From Psococerastis gibbosa (lineage: Eukaryota > Arthropoda > Insecta > Psocodea > Psocidae): a DNA stretch of 64,000 bases. The stretch is from assembly GCA_963971405.1 (NCBI GenBank), contig OZ020486.1:24141419-24205418 (forward strand). The letters run 5' to 3'. Within the stretch, counting starts at the first letter, position 1, and the number at the start of each line of letters is the position of its first letter. Below the pieces are notes generated by a model. It worked only from the letters and a program-made list of their open reading frames with translations. It was not told the origin of the DNA and ran no database searches. Positions 23,202 to 30,262 of the stretch are shown here, piece by piece. The position numbers and the translations under genes are program-made.

Positions 23202-23897
23202 ATGAAGGGTGTCTTGACCACATATTATCCACTTCGTGATGGACTAAGCATTATTGTTGGTTTGCAATTCAAAGCATCAGCATTCGAAGTATACATCATA
23301 GTTGGTGATAAGGATCATGAAATTATATTCAATATGATCGAATGGCAGTCATGGTGTGCAACATTACAATCCTTTCGTTTATATCTACATAAGAAAACAA
23401 TGTGTGGAAATATGATATGGACTCCTAATTTCATCAAATCAAACCTGACGATGATGTTAACGAATGATAATGAATTGGAAATGAAGTCCTCATCATCACA
23501 TATTAAACTATCTAAAATAAATATTGAGAACATACAAGCGTTGAAAGCAATTCTTCATATTGTTTGCCATGAGTTGGAAAAGAAGAAGAGGTTGGCTAAT
23601 TTCCATCTAAAAAATATTATGGAAGAGATATTTATAGAGTTGGAAACAGATAATGTTTCAATGGAAGCTCTTTTACAGTTTGCCCAATCTCCAGCTCCAA
23701 TAGTAGCTACTATCGAGGATGTTCGCAGTAAACTATTGTGGAAGAAGCATCAAAATCAATCAAATCGTATGTATTTAGAAATTATAACCATCTATGAAAA
23801 TGAGTTGTGCTATGAGATACTTAAGCGCTGGTTGGAGCGAGCTAAAGTCATTATCAATCAGACTGTTGAACACGATGGAACCGCTGGGGATAATTGA
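23202..23897 (+). CDS. Polinton protein of unknown function A (231 aa)
   Basis: The first ATG of this open frame is at 23202, giving 231 residues beginning MKGVLTTYYPLRDGL. The protein is rich in Leu, Ile, Lys and Glu and mostly helical in appearance beyond residue 100. There is a Lys-rich helix around 115-140 (HELEKKKRLANFHLKNIMEE) and a second helical stretch at 180-225. An IEWQSW motif stands near residue 45. I see no signal peptide, membrane span, zinc cluster or catalytic motif. The end overlaps the start of the next gene by 23 bp, so the two are probably expressed from one transcript. I do not recognise the family. Confidence 0.75.
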   Translation: MKGVLTTYYPLRDGLSIIVGLQFKASAFEVYIIVGDKDHEIIFNMIEWQSWCATLQSFRLYLHKKTMCGNMIWTPNFIKSNLTMMLTNDNELEMKSSSSHIKLSKINIENIQALKAILHIVCHELEKKKRLANFHLKNIMEEIFIELETDNVSMEALLQFAQSPAPIVATIEDVRSKLLWKKHQNQSNRMYLEIITIYENELCYEILKRWLERAKVIINQTVEHDGTAGDN

Positions 23898-24366
23898 GTT
23901 TCAAGGTTTCAAAGATAATGAAAATAATTTCATCATCAAAGAATTGGCTATGGGCCCTGCATGCAAGAACCAGTATGAACATTGGTTTTTCCGTCCACCC
24001 TTTCCATTCACCAATCTTACAAATCAAGTAAAAAGCAACAACACATGGTGCACAAATAATCTCCATAAGCTTCGTTGGGAAGAGGGGAACGTGGACTACA
24101 TTCATTTAAAGAATATTTTACTAGAGTTTGCTAACCAATATGTTAGAATTGCTACTAAAGGAAAGGAGAAACAAGTTTGGCTTGCAGGAATACTAGAATG
24201 TGTTGTGTATGACTTGGACTCTGTGCTTCTGAGGAGTTTTGAGAAGTTACCTCATCTAGAAGCTAAGAAATGTATTCATACAGGAAACTGTGCAATGATC
24301 AATTTGAGGAAACTACAGAAATGGTTTCAAGATGTCAATTGTTTAATTGATGATGATGTTGATTAA
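23875..24366 (+). CDS. Polinton protein of unknown function B (163 aa)
   Basis: I choose the ATG at 23875 because the conserved-looking part starts there (MEPLGIIEFQGFKDNENNFI). The frame is open further upstream, but that stretch is the alternate frame of gene A. Notable motifs are FQGFKDNENNFIIKELA near the start, HWFFRPPFPFTNL about residue 40, and TWCTNNLHKLRWEEGNVDY about residue 65. I recall proteins with this FKDN...KELA and PPFPF layout from other mobile and viral elements of invertebrates, without an agreed function. An exonuclease-like fold, with acidic residues in the first strand, could be tested. The stop is 13 bp from the stop of the convergent integrase gene, and an AATAAA signal follows at 24367-24372. 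Confidence 0.75.
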   Translation: MEPLGIIEFQGFKDNENNFIIKELAMGPACKNQYEHWFFRPPFPFTNLTNQVKSNNTWCTNNLHKLRWEEGNVDYIHLKNILLEFANQYVRIATKGKEKQVWLAGILECVVYDLDSVLLRSFEKLPHLEAKKCIHTGNCAMINLRKLQKWFQDVNCLIDDDVD

Positions 24367-24379
24367 AATAAAGTTATGT

Positions 24380-25294
24380 TTATAAAATTTCCGTTTTATT
24401 AATCCATGTAGGTTTCGGGAAACCAAGCCACTTCACATACAATTTATCCTTAGACTTTTTCAACACTTTCTCCACCAAATATACATCTGTGTGCTTGGTT
24501 TTCTGCAACTCTTCCATATACCACGACCCTAATATAGGTTCACCATCCATAGCCTCAAGGAGATAGGTAGTAGGTCGAGTAGGTTGTACAAGACGCACAC
24601 GAAATACTTCTGTAGACCAGTTCGGTTGGTAACCCTTCTCAAATAAGGCTTTCTGCTTGCTGATTCTGACGGGATCACCCTCTCGAAATTTCTGTTTGGT
24701 ACTACCTTTCTCATCAACAGCTCTATACATAGATAATAATTTTGCTTCATGTTCTTCTCCCACATCGGCAGGACACATCTTAATGGTCCTATGCTTCGTA
24801 GTGTTGTATTGTTGCACTAAGCGAGGTACTAAATGTAACCACTTATAACCACCCTGCAAGCTGAATTCCTTCCACATTCGATTTTTCAGAGTGCGATTCC
24901 AACGTTCAATAATTGAAGCTTTCAGTGTAGAATAAGTAGCATAATGATTAATGTTATATTGTTTTAGAATACATTTCATTTGTATATTGAAAAATTCCAG
25001 CCCCATATCTGTCTGAAGGTGGGCAGGAGCTTGAGGAGCTCTATCGAGAATTTTTACAAAAGCTTCAGTTACATCCTTCATAGATTTAGTTTTAACTGCT
25101 TCTGCATAGCCGAACTTTGTGAATGCATTTATCACTGTTAGAATATATTTATATCCTTTATTAATCCTTGAATATGGAATCATTTCCACCAGATCTGCTT
25201 GCCATAAATCATGCATTCCTTTAACAGTCACATGGCGTCGGGGATAATTCCGTCGAGCAGGTCGATGAATTTCATCAACCAAAGCTTGTTTCAT
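24380..25294 (-). CDS. Polinton integrase (rve) with C-terminal chromodomain
   Basis: 304 residues. The DDE catalytic triad is visible: D34 in LWQADLVEM, D96 in LQTDMGLEFF and E130 in ASIIERWNRTLKN. The 33 residues between the last two also match the Polinton integrases I can recall. Residues about 268-300 (DVYLVEKVLKKSKDKLYVKW, LGFPKPTW) form a chromodomain, which in retrotransposons and Polintons can steer integration by binding histone tails. No N-terminal HHCC zinc domain is present in this frame. The start ATG overlaps the stop of the upstream gene as ATGA (25291-25294), so translation by reinitiation or a frameshift fusion with it is possible. The enzyme would join the element's AG/CT ends to host DNA and create the 6-bp duplication seen here. 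Confidence 0.95.
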   Translation of the reverse strand: MKQALVDEIHRPARRNYPRRHVTVKGMHDLWQADLVEMIPYSRINKGYKYILTVINAFTKFGYAEAVKTKSMKDVTEAFVKILDRAPQAPAHLQTDMGLEFFNIQMKCILKQYNINHYATYSTLKASIIERWNRTLKNRMWKEFSLQGGYKWLHLVPRLVQQYNTTKHRTIKMCPADVGEEHEAKLLSMYRAVDEKGSTKQKFREGDPVRISKQKALFEKGYQPNWSTEVFRVRLVQPTRPTTYLLEAMDGEPILGSWYMEELQKTKHTDVYLVEKVLKKSKDKLYVKWLGFPKPTWINKTEIL

Positions 25295-25992
25295 TGAATA
25301 ATAATATTTGCTTCTCGCAATTCGTTGATAATATTAATGATTTCGTTTTGATGGCTTGTATGTCCTGCGGCATGTGATGCATTAAGTAAGCGTAATCGTT
25401 CAACTAATTCATTTGGATCATTCCAATATTGATATTCACCACCAGATTTTATTCCAAAAAGCGGTTTAACAATATTTTTATATTTATAACGTTGACTGCT
25501 CCTAAGACGACCACTAGTGGTTAAATGAGCTCCAGTTCTTTCCAATATATCTTTATAGGCTTGTAAATCTTCCAAAGTATAGTTTTCAGGTTTGTTCAAT
25601 GTTAATAATTGATACAAACCCAATGTGCCTTGCCATGTTTTATCTTCGATTGTGATCGAATCATCATCAGCATTAAAATGTACAGGGTATGAACCCAGCA
25701 TAAATACACCTTCATTACTTCGTGTTACTCCATAGTATGTATCAATGGTTTTCCTATTATATTGATTAGGCATTAATAAGTCTAAATATTTGCTAACTCC
25801 AGGTTTATGAATTGCTCTTGCTATCGCTGTTTGTTTGTTCAGCTCAATTAATTCTTGTAGAGGTTTCAAGACAGGTTTTAACTTCCGCTCTTGCTGAGAA
25901 GCCTCATTGTGTAGATCACGTTTAAGATTAAGGTACTTTTGTTGCAGAGCTTTGCGTATGTTGATAATATTCTTGATAACTTTGGTATCCAT
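25291..25992 (-). CDS. Conserved Polinton protein preceding integrase (233 aa)
   Basis: Starts at the ATG at 25992. The N-terminal third is a Lys/Gln-rich coiled-coil-like helix (residues 5-60). The middle has the pattern I know from the protein next to integrase in many animal Polintons: YPVHFNADDDSITIEDKTWQ, then GTLGLYQLLTLNKPENYTLE, then DLQAYKDILERTGA (residues about 100-150). The C-terminus has a conserved WNDPNELVERLRLLNASHAAGHTS helix pair near 190-220. The function is unknown; the constant pairing with integrase, and the ATGA overlap here, suggest a structural or DNA-binding partner. No membrane span or catalytic motif is seen. Confidence 0.85.
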   Translation of the reverse strand: MDTKVIKNIINIRKALQQKYLNLKRDLHNEASQQERKLKPVLKPLQELIELNKQTAIARAIHKPGVSKYLDLLMPNQYNRKTIDTYYGVTRSNEGVFMLGSYPVHFNADDDSITIEDKTWQGTLGLYQLLTLNKPENYTLEDLQAYKDILERTGAHLTTSGRLRSSQRYKYKNIVKPLFGIKSGGEYQYWNDPNELVERLRLLNASHAAGHTSHQNEIINIINELREANIIIQ

Positions 25993-26039
25993 ATCTACTA
26001 CACCGTGTTATAGTCGAATGAATAATGATGAGTTACGTG

Positions 26040-26798
26040 TTAAGCAGAGTTATTTATATCTTTGAAATAGTGATCGAATCCCTGCCGATATCGTCCATCA
26101 TTTAATCCAAAATCTTTTGCAATAACTAGGAATGTATGTGACTCTTTCCATGCTTCCGCACAGAGTTTCATGAATGTCGCTAAATTCATATCTCCCGCAA
26201 CATGGTCTCTATACACATTCTTTATATTAAGCAAATCCTGTTTGAATAATACGATAAAATTCAAATTATCTCGCAGCAAATGTTTCGGAATGGAGGTATA
26301 GGTCTGAGTGAGATAGAAGCAATCAACCCCTTTATGACGACCCATAGAGTAGACATTTCGAATTTCCCCTTGAGATTCACATGAAACATCATCGAATATT
26401 AGCACAGAGTTAGGTTTGATGTCAGAGAGTGGTGTAACTGAATCGCCTGACCCTGTAAAAGTCATCCCACGAATAGAATTGATATTTTTCTCAAGCTGCT
26501 GGTATTTATGTTGAAACAATGTCTTGCAGAATAAGTACACATTTTCAAATCGTAGACCAAACGGATGATATATCATGCTGCATAGTAGGCTTGTTTTACC
26601 ACAACCTGATGGACCGCAGATTGTACCACGAATCGATGCAGGAAGTAAAGGCCCATTCTTTCTATTACTCCGTACATTTTCATCTTCTTGACTTAGAATC
26701 ACACTGAACTTATGTCTTTGTGGTACAAGCTTCATTATATGAGTGATTAAAAAAGCTATAAATACCACTGTATATACAAACATTTTACTCATTCGCAT
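26040..26798 (-). CDS. FtsK/HerA-type genome packaging ATPase
   Basis: 252 residues from the most upstream ATG. Walker A is GPSGCGKTS (62-70) and Walker B is SVLIFDDVSC (131-140). The downstream LTQTYTSIPKHLLRDNLNFIV region matches the sensor part of A32-like packaging ATPases of Polintons, poxviruses and relatives, which pump DNA into capsids. The first 21 residues (MSKMFVYTVVFIAFLITHIM) are strongly hydrophobic, which is unusual for this family. Met22 (MKLVPQRHKFSVIL, ATG at 26735) is therefore the likelier start, and the extra piece would then lie in the divergent promoter. The gene is head-to-head with the PLA2 gene. Confidence 0.92.
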   Translation of the reverse strand: MRMSKMFVYTVVFIAFLITHIMKLVPQRHKFSVILSQEDENVRSNRKNGPLLPASIRGTICGPSGCGKTSLLCSMIYHPFGLRFENVYLFCKTLFQHKYQQLEKNINSIRGMTFTGSGDSVTPLSDIKPNSVLIFDDVSCESQGEIRNVYSMGRHKGVDCFYLTQTYTSIPKHLLRDNLNFIVLFKQDLLNIKNVYRDHVAGDMNLATFMKLCAEAWKESHTFLVIAKDFGLNDGRYRQGFDHYFKDINNSA

Positions 26799-26810
26799 TT
26801 GAGAATACCT
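26736..26810. promoter_or_regulatory. Probable bidirectional promoter, ATPase / PLA2 genes
   Basis: This is the only DNA between the preferred starts of the divergent genes (26735 on minus, 26811 on plus). It contains TATAAATA on the plus strand (26757-26764) and a TATATA nearby. The packaging ATPase and the capsid cluster could be switched together from here. This rests on position and TATA-like motifs only. Confidence 0.4.
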
Positions 26811-27530
26811 ATGTTGAACAACATAATTAATAAGTTACCAATTGAAGCACATATCCCCGGCTATCAATTTTGCGGACCAGGCACTAAGTTAGAAAAACGA
26901 TTACTTCGTGGAGATCGAGGGAGAAACAAACTTGATCAAGCTTGTCGTGAACATGATATAGCCTATTCACAATCATCAGATATAACTAGTCGACACGTGG
27001 CTGATAAAAATTTGGCAGATCAAGCGTGGCAACGTGTAAAAGCAAAAGATTCGTCTGTAGGGGAAAAAATCGTTGCTTTAGGTGTAGCAGCTGCAATGAA
27101 AGTTAAACGAAAGCTGGGATTTGGGTTGAAGCGGAAAGTGTCTTTCAGATCACTATTGACTTCAGCTAAGAAAGCGATAAAGCTTACAAAACCACCCACT
27201 GTGGCGGATGCAATCAAGATCGCATATAAATCTGTGAAAAATTTAAAGGGAGATAAAAGGAAACCTCCTCGAATCATACCTATTGCCAAGACAGGTGGTA
27301 TATTACCACTTATCCCGATATTTGCGGGGCTTTCTGCCCTAGGTGCTCTCTCTGGTGGTGCTGCAGGAATTGCATCGGCTGCTAATAAAGCCCATAGTGC
27401 ACAGAAAAAGTATGAAGAAATGAAACGTCATAATCAAACTATGGAATCTATAGCCATTGGAAAAGGCTTATATTTAGCACCATACAAGAATGGGAGTGGA
27501 CTCTACTTACATCCTTATTCAAAAAACTAA
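26811..27530 (+). CDS. PLA2-domain minor capsid / pX-like protein (239 aa)
   Basis: From the first ATG (26811). Residues 18-75 form a parvovirus/adintovirus-type phospholipase A2 domain: the calcium loop YQFCGPGT (18-25), the catalytic pair in CREHDIAY (His48-Asp49), then HVADKNLADQAW. In parvoviruses this domain opens the endosomal membrane during entry. Residues 95-155 are very basic (KVKRKLGFGLKRK, KGDKRKPPR), fitting DNA condensation. Residues 162-192 are a Gly/Ala-rich hydrophobic segment as in adenovirus pX/pVI-like proteins of Polintons. The C-terminus has two GxGLYLxPY motifs. A possible adenain cleavage site, LSGG|A, lies in the hydrophobic segment. It heads the capsid gene cluster and is followed after 5 bp by the protease. 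Confidence 0.88.
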   Translation: MLNNIINKLPIEAHIPGYQFCGPGTKLEKRLLRGDRGRNKLDQACREHDIAYSQSSDITSRHVADKNLADQAWQRVKAKDSSVGEKIVALGVAAAMKVKRKLGFGLKRKVSFRSLLTSAKKAIKLTKPPTVADAIKIAYKSVKNLKGDKRKPPRIIPIAKTGGILPLIPIFAGLSALGALSGGAAGIASAANKAHSAQKKYEEMKRHNQTMESIAIGKGLYLAPYKNGSGLYLHPYSKN

Positions 27531-27535
27531 GTTGC

Positions 27536-27916
27536 ATGCCTCGGAACCGTCCACTGACTAATGTGGAACTTATAAAATTCGCCGCTAATGTTCCTCATTT
27601 TCGTGGTGTGTTCATGCGAAATGCACTACCTCACATACCATGGCAACATTATGAAGCTGGAATAATTAATTTAGATGATGCTATGGGACCCGGCACACAT
27701 TGGGTTGCTTACCGCAAGATTAGAAACCAAGTTATATACTTCGATAGCTTTGGAGACTTGAAACCACCTTTAGAATTGAAACAATATTTTCACAACTGTG
27801 CAATATACTACAACTATCAATCATATCAAACCTATTCAACATCAAATTGTGGGCAGTTATGCCTAAAATTTCTCTACATGAAAGATCCATTTTCCATGAT
27901 ATTAAAAGTTATATAA
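27536..27916 (+). CDS. Adenain-like maturation cysteine protease (126 aa)
   Basis: Short C5/C48-type protease. The His of GPGTHWVAYR (His55), the acid of VIYFDSFGD (Asp70) and the nucleophile of STSNCGQLCLKFL (Cys105) are in the order and spacing of adenovirus adenain (His, Glu/Asp, Cys). A Gln several residues upstream of the Cys could form the oxyanion hole. Homologues cut capsid precursor proteins such as the pX-like product encoded just upstream. At 126 residues it is shorter than adenain (about 200) and matches the compact Polinton form. All key residues are present, so it should be active. Confidence 0.93.
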   Translation: MPRNRPLTNVELIKFAANVPHFRGVFMRNALPHIPWQHYEAGIINLDDAMGPGTHWVAYRKIRNQVIYFDSFGDLKPPLELKQYFHNCAIYYNYQSYQTYSTSNCGQLCLKFLYMKDPFSMILKVI

Positions 27917-27944
27917 GCTATGCATATGTTTGATTTATTATATT

Positions 27945-28640
27945 ATGTCGCTAACATTGACACTAAGTGGTAACAAGTCATTCCTAGGTAGCAATTACTT
28001 CCCTCCAATTATACTTGAAGGTGTATGGGAAATCGGCTTGCTTGACCTTGAAACATATAATTCAATACCTAATCTCTCAAAGGGTGTGATTAAAATTATA
28101 AACGATTCAAAACCTCTGGAGGCTACAATAATTGAATTACCAATAGGATCTTACGAATTATCAGACATAGCTAAATATATAAATGAAGAGTGGGGTACTG
28201 AAATCGTATCGATAAGCGCGAATCGGAACACCATGCATTCCGTAGTTTGGATAATACTTGATGGCTTCACGATTGAAGTAAATGAAGAACTAGGATACCT
28301 GCTAGGCTTTGGTTATGATGGGGTGACATTTCTCACAAGTGGAATATATAAATCAACAGATAGCATTAAAATATCTAAAGTCAATGCAATTCGAATTAAT
28401 TGTAATATTACAAGAGGATCATATTTGAATGGTAGACCATCACATGCTGTTCATGAATTTTATCCTAATGTACCACCTGGTTATCGGATTGTTGAAGCAC
28501 CACATACAATCGTCTACCATGCTATAAATACAAATATACTTACAAGTCTAACATTAGACATTGTCGATCAAGACAACAACACGGTCGATTTCCGAGGGGA
28601 AACTATTACTTTACGTCTTCATTTACGTAAACAATCATGA
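27945..28640 (+). CDS. Penton-like minor capsid protein, single jelly roll
   Basis: 231 residues from the ATG at 27945 (MSLTLTLSGNKSFLGSNYFP). The frame is open for a few codons upstream but without another ATG. The opening strand, the YFPPIIL and NSIPNLS motifs and the C-terminal ITLRLHLRKQ are typical of the Polinton penton/minor capsid protein, which forms the fivefold vertices and has a single jelly-roll fold. The acidic YLLGF segment near residue 115 is also usual. It follows the protease by 28 bp, and its stop overlaps the next start as ATGA (28637-28640). Confidence 0.88.
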   Translation: MSLTLTLSGNKSFLGSNYFPPIILEGVWEIGLLDLETYNSIPNLSKGVIKIINDSKPLEATIIELPIGSYELSDIAKYINEEWGTEIVSISANRNTMHSVVWIILDGFTIEVNEELGYLLGFGYDGVTFLTSGIYKSTDSIKISKVNAIRINCNITRGSYLNGRPSHAVHEFYPNVPPGYRIVEAPHTIVYHAINTNILTSLTLDIVDQDNNTVDFRGETITLRLHLRKQS

Positions 28641-28810
28641 GAGTATATATTTCACAGCGGTATACACCATACAACATTCCAACTCGAGCTTCCACACAAG
28701 TACGCTGTGTTAAGCTCACTAATGAGAACAGACGATATTTACAATCAATAGGTTTTAAAATCCACGATGACATCAATGCTAAACGTGAAGGAGTCCATTC
28801 TCGTGGATGA
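28637..28810 (+). CDS. Small conserved ORF between penton and hexon (57 aa)
   Basis: The frame starts in the ATGA overlap with the penton stop and runs for 57 codons to the TGA at 28808. Its start MRVYISQRYTPYNIPTRAST and its body KLTNENRRYLQSIGFKI resemble a short basic protein I recall at the same place in other Polintons, so position and pattern both support it. The last 44 bp overlap the start of the major capsid gene in another frame. It is basic (many Arg/Lys), with no hydrophobic span. The role is unknown; a small capsid or cement component is a guess. Confidence 0.7.
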   Translation: MRVYISQRYTPYNIPTRASTQVRCVKLTNENRRYLQSIGFKIHDDINAKREGVHSRG

Positions 28811-29981
28811 AAGTTTAACACGTTATGAATACCATAAGATTGCACCCTATTCATCAAGCAGTCTAAATAATAATGATGAAATTCGCATACCAATCCATCA
28901 ACAAGATATACTTACTCTACCATGTGAAAGCCGACTGTATATTGAAGGTGTGTTAGAAAAAGGTGTGAAAACAATTGCTTATGAGGATGATGATGGGCTT
29001 AGTGCTAATGCTATGGCACACTTATTCTCTGAAATACGCTATGAACTCAATGGAATAACTATTGATCATGTGCGAAATCCTGGTATTACCACTCAGCTTA
29101 AAGGGTTAGTATCATTCACCGCTCAAGATGCACAACGTCTTACAAACAACTCATTTTATACAGATACAAATAAAACTGAGAGGAACTTTAATTTCTGTTT
29201 GCCATTGAAAATGTTGTTTGGATTTTGCGAGGATTTCCGACGAGTTCTACTCAACGTTAAACAAGAGCTTGTCTTAGTACGATCACGCAGCAATACGAAT
29301 GCCATGCGGGATATTTCAAACACTAAAGACTTGACATTGAAACTGACTACTGTGATGTGGGAAATACCTTTCGTAAGTGTGAGTGATAGTCAGCGCCTTG
29401 AATTGTTGAGTGTACTAAGGGAAAATATTCGGTTGCCGATTGGCTTCCGAACATGGCAACTGTATGAATATCCCAACATTCCCTCATCAACATCATCAAT
29501 TAATTGGCCTGTGCGAATGATTTCTTCAAGTGAAAAACCACGGTTTGCTATTATTGGCTTCCAAGCAGCACGCACAGATGATGTTAAGGAAGATGCTAGT
29601 GTTTTTGATCAATGCGCTATACGACAAATACAACTATTCCTCGGCTCAGAATGCTATCCATACCATCCGCTACAGGCGAACTTCAGCAAAAATACTGTTG
29701 CTGTATTATATGAAAATTTTCTCAATTTCCGGAAACACTACTACATGCAGGATGAAGCAACTCCAAACGTTTCCCGTAGTGAATTTCTAAAATCATACCC
29801 CATTTGGGTTATCGATTGCTCACGACAGAATGAGCTCATGAAAACTAGTGGTGTTGATATACGTTTGGAAATTCACTGTCAAACTAATTTCCCTGATAAA
29901 ATGAGTGCCTACTGTCTACTCATTAGTGACTGCTTATATGAATATGTACCTTTAACAGGTATTGTACATCAACTACAGTAG
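28767..29981 (+). CDS. Major capsid protein, double jelly roll (hexon-like)
   Basis: 404 residues. The DJR major capsid protein of Polintons shows the same landmarks: LTRYEYHKIAPYSSSSLNNN near the start (EIRIPIHQQD), FSEIRYELNG about residue 90, NFCLPLKMLFGFCEDFRRVL about 145, KPRFAIIGFQAARTDD about 260, then FDQCAIRQIQLFLGSECYPY and PIWVIDCSRQNEL in the last third. The protein would trimerise to form the icosahedral shell together with the penton protein. A second ATG three codons in (28776) could be the start instead. The frame is intact from end to end. It is the last gene of the forward cluster and converges with the polymerase gene. Confidence 0.93.
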   Translation: MTSMLNVKESILVDESLTRYEYHKIAPYSSSSLNNNDEIRIPIHQQDILTLPCESRLYIEGVLEKGVKTIAYEDDDGLSANAMAHLFSEIRYELNGITIDHVRNPGITTQLKGLVSFTAQDAQRLTNNSFYTDTNKTERNFNFCLPLKMLFGFCEDFRRVLLNVKQELVLVRSRSNTNAMRDISNTKDLTLKLTTVMWEIPFVSVSDSQRLELLSVLRENIRLPIGFRTWQLYEYPNIPSSTSSINWPVRMISSSEKPRFAIIGFQAARTDDVKEDASVFDQCAIRQIQLFLGSECYPYHPLQANFSKNTVAVLYENFLNFRKHYYMQDEATPNVSRSEFLKSYPIWVIDCSRQNELMKTSGVDIRLEIHCQTNFPDKMSAYCLLISDCLYEYVPLTGIVHQLQ

Positions 29982-30262
29982 AACCCTTGATATCCGGTAA
30001 ATGAATGTAAACCATTTAATGATATAACAATTTTATAATACATGTATTTTAATAGAAATCAATGTCGTTATAATCACTTAAGATAAACCTCCAACACAAG
30101 GTTAGTTAGGTTATTAATGTTTGCTGGTAATTAGTTCTAAGAGCCTTACAATCATTTACAATTAGGGTGAGGTATTTTAAAAGAAATCAATGTCATTATA
30201 ATCACTTAGTTAGATTATTTGTGTTTGTTCTGCTGGTAATTAGCTCCAGGGTTGCGATACAA
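29982..30262. other. Convergent MCP/polymerase spacer with direct repeat
   Basis: The spacer holds two imperfect direct repeats, 30045-30168 and 30172-30271. Each has GTATTTTAA(T/A)AGAAATCAATGTC, TATAATCACTTA and GCTGGTAATTAG. The second runs into the last codons of the polymerase gene. I see no canonical AATAAA for either gene; the repeat may hold the end-processing signals. Confidence 0.6.

Noticed and set aside
26799..26810. Upstream TTG-type starts for the PLA2, penton and protein A genes
   Set aside because: Eukaryotic translation normally starts at AUG; an ATG lies 4-5 codons downstream in each case, so I used 26811, 27945 and 23202.
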